The notes under the pieces are model-generated. The model did not search any database. It saw only the letters and a program-made list of their open reading frames with translations, and was not told the DNA's origin. A stretch of DNA of 47,050 nucleotides, from positions 1 to 47,050 of the forward strand of contig NZ_JASLGE010000066.1 of assembly GCF_030150285.1 (NCBI RefSeq), read 5' to 3'. Made by a program: the position numbers and the translations under genes. Source of the stretch: Pseudomonas sp. (GTDB taxonomy: Bacteria > Pseudomonadota > Gammaproteobacteria > Pseudomonadales > Pseudomonadaceae). Positions 35,254 through 42,833 of the stretch are shown in pieces; the stretch's first letter is position 1; every line of letters starts with the position of its first letter.

Positions 35254-36330
35254 ATGCGCGATCGATTGTTGGCGGCAGAAAAGGTTAAGGCCATCGATTG
35301 GCGGGGCGATGCCCTGTATCTGCTGGATCAGCGCAGTTTGCCCTTTGATGAACATTGGCTGCCCTACACCAGTGCCGACGGCGTGGCGCAAGCCATTCGT
35401 GACATGGTTGTGCGTGGCGCACCGGCGATTGGCATTGCTGCGGCTTATGGTGTGGTGCTGGCGGCGCGCTTGCGAATGGCGGCGGGCAGTGATTGGCGGG
35501 GCGCGCTGGAGGCAGATTTTACCGTGCTCGCCAACTCGCGGCCGACCGCCGTGAACCTGTTCTGGGCACTCAACCGTATGCGTGATCGCCTTGACCGCGT
35601 TCAACACAGTGCTGACGCGTTGCAGCTTCTCGAGGCCGAGGCGGTGGCGATTCATGAAAGTGACCGCGAAGCCAATCTGACCATGGCGCAATTGGGCGTT
35701 GACCTGATTCGTCGTTATCAAGGCAATGCACAAGCGGTATTGACCCATTGCAATACCGGGGCCCTGGCTACGGGCGGCTTCGGTACGGCCTTGGGGGTGA
35801 TTCGCGGGGCTTTTTTGGAAGGCATGATTGAGCAGGTCTATGCCGATGAGACGCGCCCCTGGCTGCAGGGCTCGCGGCTGACCGCGTGGGAATTGGCCAA
35901 CGAAGGCATTCCGATTGTACTGAATGCGGATTCTGCGGCCGCTCACATCATGAAAACCAAGGGCGTGACCTGGGTGATCGTGGGCGCTGACCGGATTACC
36001 GCCAATGGCGACGTGGCGAATAAAATCGGTACCTATCAACTGGCCGTCAACGCGATGCACCACGGTGTGCGTTTTATGGTGGTTGCACCCAGCTCAACCA
36101 TTGATATGGAGCTGGCCAGCGGAGACGACATTCCTATCGAAGAGCGTGAAGGCAGCGAGCTGCTGGACGTGGGCGGTAAGCGTGTCGGGGCCGATGTGAA
36201 GGCGTTCAATCCAGTGTTTGACGTGACGCCGGCGGATCTCATTGACGTGATCGTGACGGAGAAAGGGATTGTTGAACGCCCGGATGCGGCCAAAATGGCC
36301 CAGCTAATGTGTCGCAAACGATTGCACTAG
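35254..36330 (+). CDS. mtnA: Methylthioribose-1-phosphate isomerase MtnA
   Basis: A 358-residue isomerase of the eIF2B-like fold that converts methylthioribose 1-phosphate to methylthioribulose 1-phosphate in methionine salvage. The catalytic Cys sits in THCNTGALATGGFGTALGV and the catalytic Asp in VGADRITANGDVANKIGTY; the substrate-binding VRGAPAIGIAAAYG lies near the N-terminus. ATG 35254 gives the family N-terminus (MRDRLLAAEKV) with GGGGAAAA just upstream; two in-frame ATGs at 35239 and 35242 are less likely. It is transcribed divergently from the MTA deaminase with a 108-base gap. gyrA follows after 305 bases on the same strand. Confidence 0.95.
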   Translation: MRDRLLAAEKVKAIDWRGDALYLLDQRSLPFDEHWLPYTSADGVAQAIRDMVVRGAPAIGIAAAYGVVLAARLRMAAGSDWRGALEADFTVLANSRPTAVNLFWALNRMRDRLDRVQHSADALQLLEAEAVAIHESDREANLTMAQLGVDLIRRYQGNAQAVLTHCNTGALATGGFGTALGVIRGAFLEGMIEQVYADETRPWLQGSRLTAWELANEGIPIVLNADSAAAHIMKTKGVTWVIVGADRITANGDVANKIGTYQLAVNAMHHGVRFMVVAPSSTIDMELASGDDIPIEEREGSELLDVGGKRVGADVKAFNPVFDVTPADLIDVIVTEKGIVERPDAAKMAQLMCRKRLH

Positions 36331-36635
36331 GGCCACGGTAAGCGGCCAGTTATAGGCACCAACCATGACGCCGGGGCACCGGGGCTCCTTAAACGTGTTC
36401 TGCGCTGCAAACTTGCAGCCTGTCACTTGAAGCTTGTAGCTGCGAAGCACGCCAATTGTGGTAACATCCGGCGGTTTCCAGGGTGTCCCCTAGGGGGTGC
36501 CCTTACTGCGCAAATCCGTGGCATAACTCGTTGATTTGTCGTAAGTCACTGCATGGCACGTGGTCAGCAGCGACGAGCTTCGTTCGCCCCGAGTGGCGTG
36601 ACGGAGTTTCACCCGAAAAAGGAATCAGGCTTCTC
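36331..36635 (+). promoter_or_regulatory. gyrA upstream region with repeats and hairpins
   Basis: This 305-base gene-free region must hold the gyrA promoter, though I cannot assign a convincing -35/-10 pair. Readable structure includes GCTGCAA / TTGCAGC (36404-36410 and 36413-36419), a phased 7-base repeat TTGNAGC (36413-36440), and an imperfect palindrome at 36481-36502 (GGGTGTCCCC-TA-GGGGGTGCCC), which would form a GC/GU hairpin in RNA. DNA-supercoiling control of gyrA is known in bacteria, but no specific element for it can be read here. Confidence 0.5.
36413..36440 (+). repeat. Degenerate 7-base tandem repeat (TTGNAGC) upstream of gyrA
   Basis: TTGCAGC at 36413, a diverged unit at 36420, TTGAAGC at 36427 and TTGTAGC at 36434 keep an exact seven-base period. 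An inverted copy (GCTGCAA) precedes them at 36404. From memory, similar heptamer arrays built on CTTGNAG occur between genes in pseudomonads. Confidence 0.5.
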
Positions 36636-39296
36636 ATGGGCGAACTGGCCAAAGAAATCCTCCCGGTCAATATCGAAGACGAGCTGAAACAGTCCTACCT
36701 CGACTACGCAATGAGCGTCATTGTCGGGCGGGCACTGCCTGATGCGCGCGATGGCTTGAAGCCCGTGCACCGGCGTGTGCTGTTTGCAATGAGCGAACTG
36801 AACAACGACTGGAACAAGCCGTACAAGAAATCTGCCCGTGTGGTCGGTGACGTTATCGGTAAGTATCACCCCCATGGTGATACTGCGGTGTACGACACTA
36901 TCGTTCGAATGGCACAGCCATTCTCCCTGCGCTACCTGCTGGTAGACGGTCAGGGCAACTTCGGTTCGGTTGACGGCGACAACGCCGCCGCCATGCGATA
37001 CACCGAAGTGCGCATGACCAAGTTGGCCCATGAGCTTCTGGCCGACTTGCACAAAGAAACCGTGGATTGGGTGCCGAACTACGACGGCACAGAAATGATC
37101 CCTGCGGTCATGCCGACGCGCATTCCGAACTTGCTGGTCAACGGCTCAAGCGGTATCGCTGTGGGCATGGCCACCAACATTCCGCCGCACAACCTGGGCG
37201 AAGTCATTGATGGCTGCCTGGCGCTGATCGACAACCCTGAGCTGAGCATCGATGAATTGATGCAGTTCATTCCAGGGCCGGACTTCCCGACGGCAGCGAT
37301 TATCAACGGTCGTGCTGGCATCATTGAGGCTTACCGTACCGGTCGTGGCCGTATTTACATGCGCGCCCGCTCGATGATCGAAGACATCGACAAGGTTGGT
37401 GGCCGTCAACAGATTGTCATCACCGAACTCCCTTACCAGCTGAACAAGGCGCGCTTGATCGAAAAGATCGCTGAGCTGGTAAAAGAGAAGAAGCTCGAAG
37501 GCATCACCGAGCTGCGTGACGAGTCCGACAAGGACGGCATGCGGGTTGTAATTGAATTGCGTCGTGGCGAAGTGCCAGAGGTGATTCTCAACAACCTGTA
37601 CGCTCAAACTCAGCTGCAAGCGGTGTTCGGTATTAACATCGTTGCCCTGATCGACGGTCGTCCCCGCATCCTGAACCTCAAGGATCTGCTGGAAGCATTT
37701 GTTCGTCACCGCCGCGAAGTGGTGACGCGCCGCACGGTGTTCGAGTTGCGCAAAGCCCGCGAACGCGGCCACATCCTTGAAGGCCAGGCGGTTGCCCTGT
37801 CCAACATTGACCCGGTTATCGCGTTGATCAAGGCCTCGCCTACGCCGTCGGAAGCCAAGGAAGCGCTGATCAGCACGCCTTGGGAGTCCACCGCGGTCGT
37901 GGCCATGGTTGAGCGCGCCGGTGCAGACTCGTGCCGCCCTGAGAACCTGGACCCGCAATACGGTCTGCGTGACGGCAAGTACTTCCTGTCGCCAGAGCAG
38001 GCTCAGGCCATTCTCGAATTGCGCCTGCACCGCCTGACCGGTTTGGAGCACGAGAAGCTGCTGGCGGAGTATCAAGAGATCCTCAACCAGATTGGCGAGC
38101 TGATCCGTATCCTCAACAGCGCAGTGCGCTTGATGGAAGTGATCCGTGAAGAGCTGGAAGTCATTCGCGCGGAATATGGCGACGTGCGCCGCACCGAAAT
38201 TCTGGATCATCGCCTCGACCTGACACTGGGTGACATGATCCCGGAAGAAGAGCGCGTCGTGACCATTTCCCACGGTGGCTATGCCAAGACTCAGCCATTG
38301 GCTGCGTATCAGGCGCAGCGTCGTGGCGGTAAAGGCAAGTCGGCGACGGGTGTGAAGGATGAGGACTACATTGCTCACCTGCTGGTTGCCAATAGCCATA
38401 CCACGTTGTTGCTGTTCTCCAGCAAAGGCAAGGTGTACTGGCTCAAGACCTACGAAATTCCGGAAGCATCCCGCGCCGCTCGCGGACGCCCGCTGGTGAA
38501 CCTGTTGCCGCTGGATGAGGGTGAATACATCACCACCATGTTGCCGGTAGAAGAGTACACCGAAGGTCACTTCATCTTTATGGCCACTGCCAACGGCACG
38601 GTGAAGAAGACGCCGCTGGAGTCCTTCAGCCGTCAGCGCAGCGTCGGTTTGATTGCACTGGAACTGGATGAAGGCGACGTTCTGATCAGCGCCGCGATCA
38701 CCGATGGCGAGCGTGAAGTCATGCTGTTCTCCGATGGCGGCAAGGTCACTCGCTTCAAAGAGTCAGACGTACGTGCCATGGGGCGTACTGCCCGTGGTGT
38801 GCGTGGTATGCGCCTGCCAGAAGGTCAGAAGCTGATTTCGATGCTGATCCCTGAAGAAGGCAGTCAGATCCTTACCGCTTCGGCGCGGGGTTATGGCAAG
38901 CGCACGGCGATTGGCGAGTTCCCTGAATACAAGCGTGGTGGTCAGGGCGTTATTGCCATGGTCAGCAACGAGCGTAACGGCCGTCTGGTCGGTGCTGTTC
39001 AGGTCCAGGATGGCGAGGAAATCATGCTGATTTCCGATCAGGGTACCCTGGTGCGTACTCGAGTCGACGAAGTGTCGAGCCTGGGGCGCAACACGCAGGG
39101 GGTTACCTTGATCAAGCTGGCCAGTGATGAAACGCTGGTTGGGCTGGAACGTGTTCAGGAGCCGTCTGAAGTCGAGGGCGATGAGCTTGATGGCGAGGCC
39201 GAAGGTCGGGAAGAGCTGAGCGACGACGTCATCGGCGATGACATCGACGCAGAGCAACCCCTGGAAGCTGACGCTGACGAAGAACCGCAGGAATAA
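36636..39296 (+). CDS. gyrA: DNA gyrase subunit A
   Basis: An 886-residue gyrase A subunit, which with GyrB introduces negative supercoils. The active-site Tyr is Tyr122 in AAMRYTEVRM. The quinolone-resistance determining region reads HPHGDTAVYDTIVRM, with Thr83 and Asp87, the susceptible wild-type residues for Pseudomonas. The breakage-reunion domain spans about 1-500. The C-terminal beta-pinwheel follows, including the GyrA-box QRRGGKGKSATG, which distinguishes gyrase from topoisomerase IV. It ends in an acidic tail rich in Glu and Asp. ATG 36636 gives the family start MGELAKEILPVNIEDE with AAAAAGGA upstream; the longer open frame from 36483 is not used. A terminator-like hairpin follows. 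Confidence 0.98.
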   Translation: MGELAKEILPVNIEDELKQSYLDYAMSVIVGRALPDARDGLKPVHRRVLFAMSELNNDWNKPYKKSARVVGDVIGKYHPHGDTAVYDTIVRMAQPFSLRYLLVDGQGNFGSVDGDNAAAMRYTEVRMTKLAHELLADLHKETVDWVPNYDGTEMIPAVMPTRIPNLLVNGSSGIAVGMATNIPPHNLGEVIDGCLALIDNPELSIDELMQFIPGPDFPTAAIINGRAGIIEAYRTGRGRIYMRARSMIEDIDKVGGRQQIVITELPYQLNKARLIEKIAELVKEKKLEGITELRDESDKDGMRVVIELRRGEVPEVILNNLYAQTQLQAVFGINIVALIDGRPRILNLKDLLEAFVRHRREVVTRRTVFELRKARERGHILEGQAVALSNIDPVIALIKASPTPSEAKEALISTPWESTAVVAMVERAGADSCRPENLDPQYGLRDGKYFLSPEQAQAILELRLHRLTGLEHEKLLAEYQEILNQIGELIRILNSAVRLMEVIREELEVIRAEYGDVRRTEILDHRLDLTLGDMIPEEERVVTISHGGYAKTQPLAAYQAQRRGGKGKSATGVKDEDYIAHLLVANSHTTLLLFSSKGKVYWLKTYEIPEASRAARGRPLVNLLPLDEGEYITTMLPVEEYTEGHFIFMATANGTVKKTPLESFSRQRSVGLIALELDEGDVLISAAITDGEREVMLFSDGGKVTRFKESDVRAMGRTARGVRGMRLPEGQKLISMLIPEEGSQILTASARGYGKRTAIGEFPEYKRGGQGVIAMVSNERNGRLVGAVQVQDGEEIMLISDQGTLVRTRVDEVSSLGRNTQGVTLIKLASDETLVGLERVQEPSEVEGDELDGEAEGREELSDDVIGDDIDAEQPLEADADEEPQE

Positions 39297-39304
39297 GCGG
39301 GCAC

Positions 39305-39336
39305 ACAAGGGGGCGGATGAGAATTCGCCCCCTTGT
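39305..39336 (+). terminator. Terminator-like hairpin after gyrA
   Basis: An 11-base perfect stem ACAAGGGGGCG / CGCCCCCTTGT with a ten-base loop starts nine bases after the gyrA stop codon and is followed by a T-rich stretch (TGTATCTTCT). It probably ends most gyrA transcripts before serC. Confidence 0.7.
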
Positions 39337-39375
39337 TGTATCTTCTGTATGAAATACCGACATATCACGCCCCGG

Positions 39376-39398
39376 GGAAGCGAGCCTGCTCGCGATGA
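39376..39398. repeat. REP-like element between gyrA and serC
   Basis: GCGAGC-CT-GCTCGC (39380-39393), flanked by GGGA on one side and GATGAC on the other, has the look of a Pseudomonas repetitive extragenic palindrome. Its core matches the palindrome after cysG at 9527-9552. Only genome-wide counting would confirm it. Confidence 0.45.
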
Positions 39399-39529
39399 CT
39401 GACAGTCGGTAATAGTGCTGACTGTTTTATCGCTCTCGCTTGCAATGAGATTCGCTGCCCTGCATCAGGCGTGTGTCGGCTGATAATGTGATTTATTGCG
39501 TGACCCACCAAATCAGAGTGAGAGTGGAT

Positions 39530-40615
39530 GTGAGCAAACGAGCCTATAACTTCTGCGCAGGTCCTGCTGCGCTCCCTGAAGCTGTCCTGTTGCGTGCCCA
39601 GTCCGAGTTGCTCGACTGGCATGGCAAGGGCCTGTCGGTTATGGAGATGAGCCATCGCAGCGATGAGTTCGTGTCTATTGCGACCAAGGCTGAGCAGGAT
39701 CTGCGTGACTTGCTGTCTATTCCCTCCAACTACAAAGTCTTGTTTTTGCAAGGCGGCGCGAGCCAGCAATTTGCTCAAATCCCTCTGAATCTGCTGCCTG
39801 AAAATGGCAAGGCCGATTACATCGATACCGGTATCTGGTCGCAGAAAGCCATTGAAGAGGCTTCGCGCTTTGGTTCGGTCAATGTGGCAGCGAGCGCCAA
39901 GCCCTACGATTACTTCGCGATTCCAGGCCAGAACGAGTGGAACCTGACGAAAAACGCTGCCTATGTTCACTATGCGCCGAACGAAACCATTGGCGGCCTG
40001 GAATTTGACTGGATCCCGGAAACGGGCGACGTGCCGCTGGTTGCCGACATGTCCTCAGACATTCTGTCGCGTCCGGTCGATGTTTCCCGCTTCGGTATGA
40101 TCTATGCCGGTGCGCAGAAAAACATCGGCCCGAGCGGTATCGTGGTCAATATCATTCGTGAAGATCTGCTGGGTCGAGCGCGCTCGATCTGCCCGACAAT
40201 GCTGGATTACAAAGTGGCGGCCGACAATGGCTCCATGTACAACACGCCGCCAACTTTGGCGTGGTACTTGTCCGGTCTGGTGTTTGAATGGCTGAAAGAG
40301 CAGGGCGGCGTTGAAGCGATCGGTAAGCTCAATGAAGTCAAGAAGCGTACCTTGTACGACTTTATCGATGCCAGCGACCTTTACAGCAACCCGATCAACA
40401 AGACCGACCGCTCGTGGATGAACGTGCCGTTCCGTCTGGCGGACGACCGTCTCGACAAGCCTTTCCTGGCGGGAGCCGAAGCTCGGGGCCTGCTGAACCT
40501 CAAAGGGCATCGCTCGGTGGGCGGTATGCGCGCGTCGATTTATAACGCTGTGGATATCCACGCCGTTAACGCATTGGTTGCCTACATGGCAGAGTTCGAG
40601 AAGGAACACGGTTAA
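39530..40615 (+). CDS. serC: Phosphoserine aminotransferase
   Basis: A 361-residue PLP enzyme that makes O-phosphoserine from 3-phosphohydroxypyruvate, and the equivalent step in pyridoxine synthesis. The N-terminus (after GTG) reads SKRAYNFCAGPAALPEAVL; the PLP Lys is in YAGAQKNIGPSGIV, with MEMSHRSDEF and LFLQGGASQQFAQIPLNLL typical of the family. GTG at 39530 is selected because it matches the family N-terminus and GAGAG precedes it; the open frame from 39473 adds 19 residues without support. Its TAA overlaps the pheA ATG by one base (TAATG), so the two are coupled. First gene of the serC-pheA-hisC-tyrA/aroA-cmk-rpsA supraoperon. Confidence 0.96.
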   Translation: MSKRAYNFCAGPAALPEAVLLRAQSELLDWHGKGLSVMEMSHRSDEFVSIATKAEQDLRDLLSIPSNYKVLFLQGGASQQFAQIPLNLLPENGKADYIDTGIWSQKAIEEASRFGSVNVAASAKPYDYFAIPGQNEWNLTKNAAYVHYAPNETIGGLEFDWIPETGDVPLVADMSSDILSRPVDVSRFGMIYAGAQKNIGPSGIVVNIIREDLLGRARSICPTMLDYKVAADNGSMYNTPPTLAWYLSGLVFEWLKEQGGVEAIGKLNEVKKRTLYDFIDASDLYSNPINKTDRSWMNVPFRLADDRLDKPFLAGAEARGLLNLKGHRSVGGMRASIYNAVDIHAVNALVAYMAEFEKEHG

Positions 40616-41709
40616 TGTCCGAGCAAGAACTCAAGGCGTTGCGCCTGCGCATCGACAGCCTGGATGAAAAAGTTCTCGAGCTGATCAGTGAGCGTGCTCG
40701 CTGTGCCCAGGAAGTGGCGCGGGTCAAAATGGCGTCGCTGGCTGAGGGCGAGGTGCCAGTTTTTTACCGGCCCGAGCGCGAGGCTCAGGTGCTCAAGCGT
40801 GTGATGGAGCGCAACAAGGGGCCACTGGGCAACGAAGAAATGGCGCGTCTGTTTCGTGAAATCATGTCTTCTTGCCTGGCCTTGGAGCAACCGCTCAAAG
40901 TGGCTTATCTAGGCCCCGAAGGCACTTTCACCCAGGCCGCTGCCATGAAGCATTTTGGTCATGCCGTGATCAGCAAGCCCATGGCGGCCATTGACGAAGT
41001 GTTTCGCGAAGTGGCCGCTGGCGCGGTCAATTTTGGCGTGGTGCCGGTAGAAAACTCCACCGAGGGCGCGGTTAATCACACGCTCGACAGCTTCCTTGAG
41101 CACGATATGGTGATCTGCGGTGAAGTTGAACTGCGTATCCATCACCATTTGCTGGTTGGCGAGAACACCAAGACCGACAGCATCAGCCGTATCTACTCGC
41201 ACGCCCAGTCGCTGGCCCAGTGCCGCAAATGGCTGGATGCGCACTACCCGAATGTGGAGCGTATTGCGGTGTCCAGCAATGCGGAGGCGGCCAAGCGCGT
41301 AAAAGGTGAGTGGAATTCGGCTGCTATTGCGGGAGACATGGCTGCTGGCCTTTACGGGTTGACCCGGCTGGCTGAAAAAATCGAGGATCGCCCGGATAAC
41401 TCCACGCGCTTCTTGATGATTGGCAACCAGGAAGTGCCGCCAACTGGCGACGATAAGACCTCGATTATCGTGTCGATGAGCAACCGCCCGGGTGCACTGC
41501 ATGAGCTGCTGGTGCCGTTTCATGAAAACGGGATCGATCTCACGCGTATCGAGACGCGTCCTTCGCGTAGCGGTAAGTGGACCTATGTATTCTTTATTGA
41601 TTTTGCTGGCCATCACCGCGACCCATTGGTCAAAAGTGTACTGGAGCAGATCAGTCAGGAAGCTGTAGCGCTCAAAGTGCTGGGCTCCTACCCAAAAGCA
41701 GTCCTTTAA
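40615..41709 (+). CDS. pheA: Bifunctional chorismate mutase/prephenate dehydratase (P-protein)
   Basis: A 364-residue enzyme that converts chorismate via prephenate to phenylpyruvate. The AroQ-type chorismate mutase (about 1-90) shows LRLRIDSLDEKVLELISERA. The prephenate dehydratase domain (about 95-270) has VAYLGPEGTFTQAAA and GVVPVENSTEGAVNHTLD. The C-terminal ACT domain (about 280-360) has SMSNRPGALHELLVPF and ETRPSR, the expected phenylalanine-sensing site for feedback inhibition. It starts one base inside the serC stop codon, and hisC follows after 11 bases. Confidence 0.96.
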   Translation: MSEQELKALRLRIDSLDEKVLELISERARCAQEVARVKMASLAEGEVPVFYRPEREAQVLKRVMERNKGPLGNEEMARLFREIMSSCLALEQPLKVAYLGPEGTFTQAAAMKHFGHAVISKPMAAIDEVFREVAAGAVNFGVVPVENSTEGAVNHTLDSFLEHDMVICGEVELRIHHHLLVGENTKTDSISRIYSHAQSLAQCRKWLDAHYPNVERIAVSSNAEAAKRVKGEWNSAAIAGDMAAGLYGLTRLAEKIEDRPDNSTRFLMIGNQEVPPTGDDKTSIIVSMSNRPGALHELLVPFHENGIDLTRIETRPSRSGKWTYVFFIDFAGHHRDPLVKSVLEQISQEAVALKVLGSYPKAVL

Positions 41710-41720
41710 GGCGGTGATAC

Positions 41721-42833
41721 ATGAGCGGTGATTTTCTCGCCCTGGCGCAGCCGGGCGTACAACAACTTTCGCCATACGTTCCAGGCAAGCCGGTGGATGA
41801 GCTGGCGCGCGAGCTGGGTCTCGCCCCTGAGACCATCGTCAAGCTGGCCAGTAACGAAAACCCACTGGGCGCGAGTCCAAAAGTGCTGGAGGCGATCAAC
41901 GAGGCGCTGGCTGAACTCACGCGTTACCCTGACGGTAACGGTTTTGCACTCAAAACCCTGCTGGCCGAGCAGTGCGACGTGCAAATTCAGCAAGTCACGC
42001 TGGGTAACGGCTCCAACGATATTCTTGAGCTGGTAGCGCGGGCTTACCTGGCACCGGGCTTGAATGCTGTTTTCAGCGAGCATGCGTTCGCGGTCTACCC
42101 GATTGTGACTCAGGCGGTGGGTGCTGAAGCGCGCGTGGTGCCGGCCAAGGAATGGGGTCACGATCTGACCGCCATGCTGGAGGCCATCGACAGCAACACC
42201 CGCGTGGTCTTTATTGCCAACCCGAACAATCCGACGGGGACCTGGTTCGGTGCCGAAGCACTGAATGAGTTCTTGCAGGATGTGCCTGAGCGTGTGCTGG
42301 TGGTGCTGGATGAGGCCTATATAGAGTACGCAGAAGGTGGCGAACTGCCGGATGGCCTTGAGTTCCTGTCGTCGTACCCTAACTTGCTGGTTTCGCGCAC
42401 ATTCTCCAAGGCTTATGGCCTGGCGGCTTTGCGTGTGGGCTATGGGTTGTCGACGGCGGTGGTTGCAGACGTGCTCAATCGTGTACGCCAACCATTCAAT
42501 GTCAATAGCTTGGCATTGGCTGCGGCCTGCGCTGCGCTTAAAGATCTGGCGTTTCTAGAGCAAAGCCGCCGCTTGAATGAAGCGGGCATGCAGCAGTTGC
42601 AGGATGGCTTTAAAGCATTAGGCCTGAGCTGGATTCCTTCCAAAGGCAACTTTATTGCGTTGGATCTTGGCCAGGTCGCTGCGCCCGTGTATCAAGGCTT
42701 GCTGCGTGAAGGCGTGATTGTACGCCCGGTGGCCAACTACGGCATGCCGAACCATTTGCGTATCACGATTGGTCTGCCAACGGAAAACACCCGTTTGCTT
42801 GAGGCGCTGGCCAAGGTTCTTGCTCGTGGCTGA
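41721..42833 (+). CDS. hisC: Histidinol-phosphate aminotransferase (HisC2-type)
   Basis: A 370-residue class I/II PLP aminotransferase. The PLP Lys is in SRTFSKAYGLAALRVGYG; the cofactor-binding NPNNPTGTWF and DEAYIEYA are present, as is KLASNENPLGASPKV near the N-terminus. In pseudomonads the copy linked to aromatic biosynthesis (PA3165, hisC2) is distinct from the his-operon copy and probably also transaminates aromatic precursors; that double role is inference from context. AAGGCGG precedes the ATG. The tyrA/aroA GTG start lies eight bases inside its 3' end. Confidence 0.94.
   Translation: MSGDFLALAQPGVQQLSPYVPGKPVDELARELGLAPETIVKLASNENPLGASPKVLEAINEALAELTRYPDGNGFALKTLLAEQCDVQIQQVTLGNGSNDILELVARAYLAPGLNAVFSEHAFAVYPIVTQAVGAEARVVPAKEWGHDLTAMLEAIDSNTRVVFIANPNNPTGTWFGAEALNEFLQDVPERVLVVLDEAYIEYAEGGELPDGLEFLSSYPNLLVSRTFSKAYGLAALRVGYGLSTAVVADVLNRVRQPFNVNSLALAAACAALKDLAFLEQSRRLNEAGMQQLQDGFKALGLSWIPSKGNFIALDLGQVAAPVYQGLLREGVIVRPVANYGMPNHLRITIGLPTENTRLLEALAKVLARG

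Noticed and set aside
33814..36063. 749-codon open frame as one long deaminase
   Set aside because: The extra upstream 300 codons are antisense to mtnA; the amidohydrolase family starts at about 35145, where a ribosome binding site is present.
36846..36900. Possible quinolone-resistance mutation in gyrA
   Set aside because: Codons 83 and 87 encode Thr and Asp, the wild-type residues in Pseudomonas; nothing unusual.
37146..38570. 474-codon open frame antisense to gyrA
   Set aside because: It lies wholly inside gyrA on the other strand, is low in recognisable motifs, and has the look of the GC-rich third-position shadow common in Pseudomonas genes.
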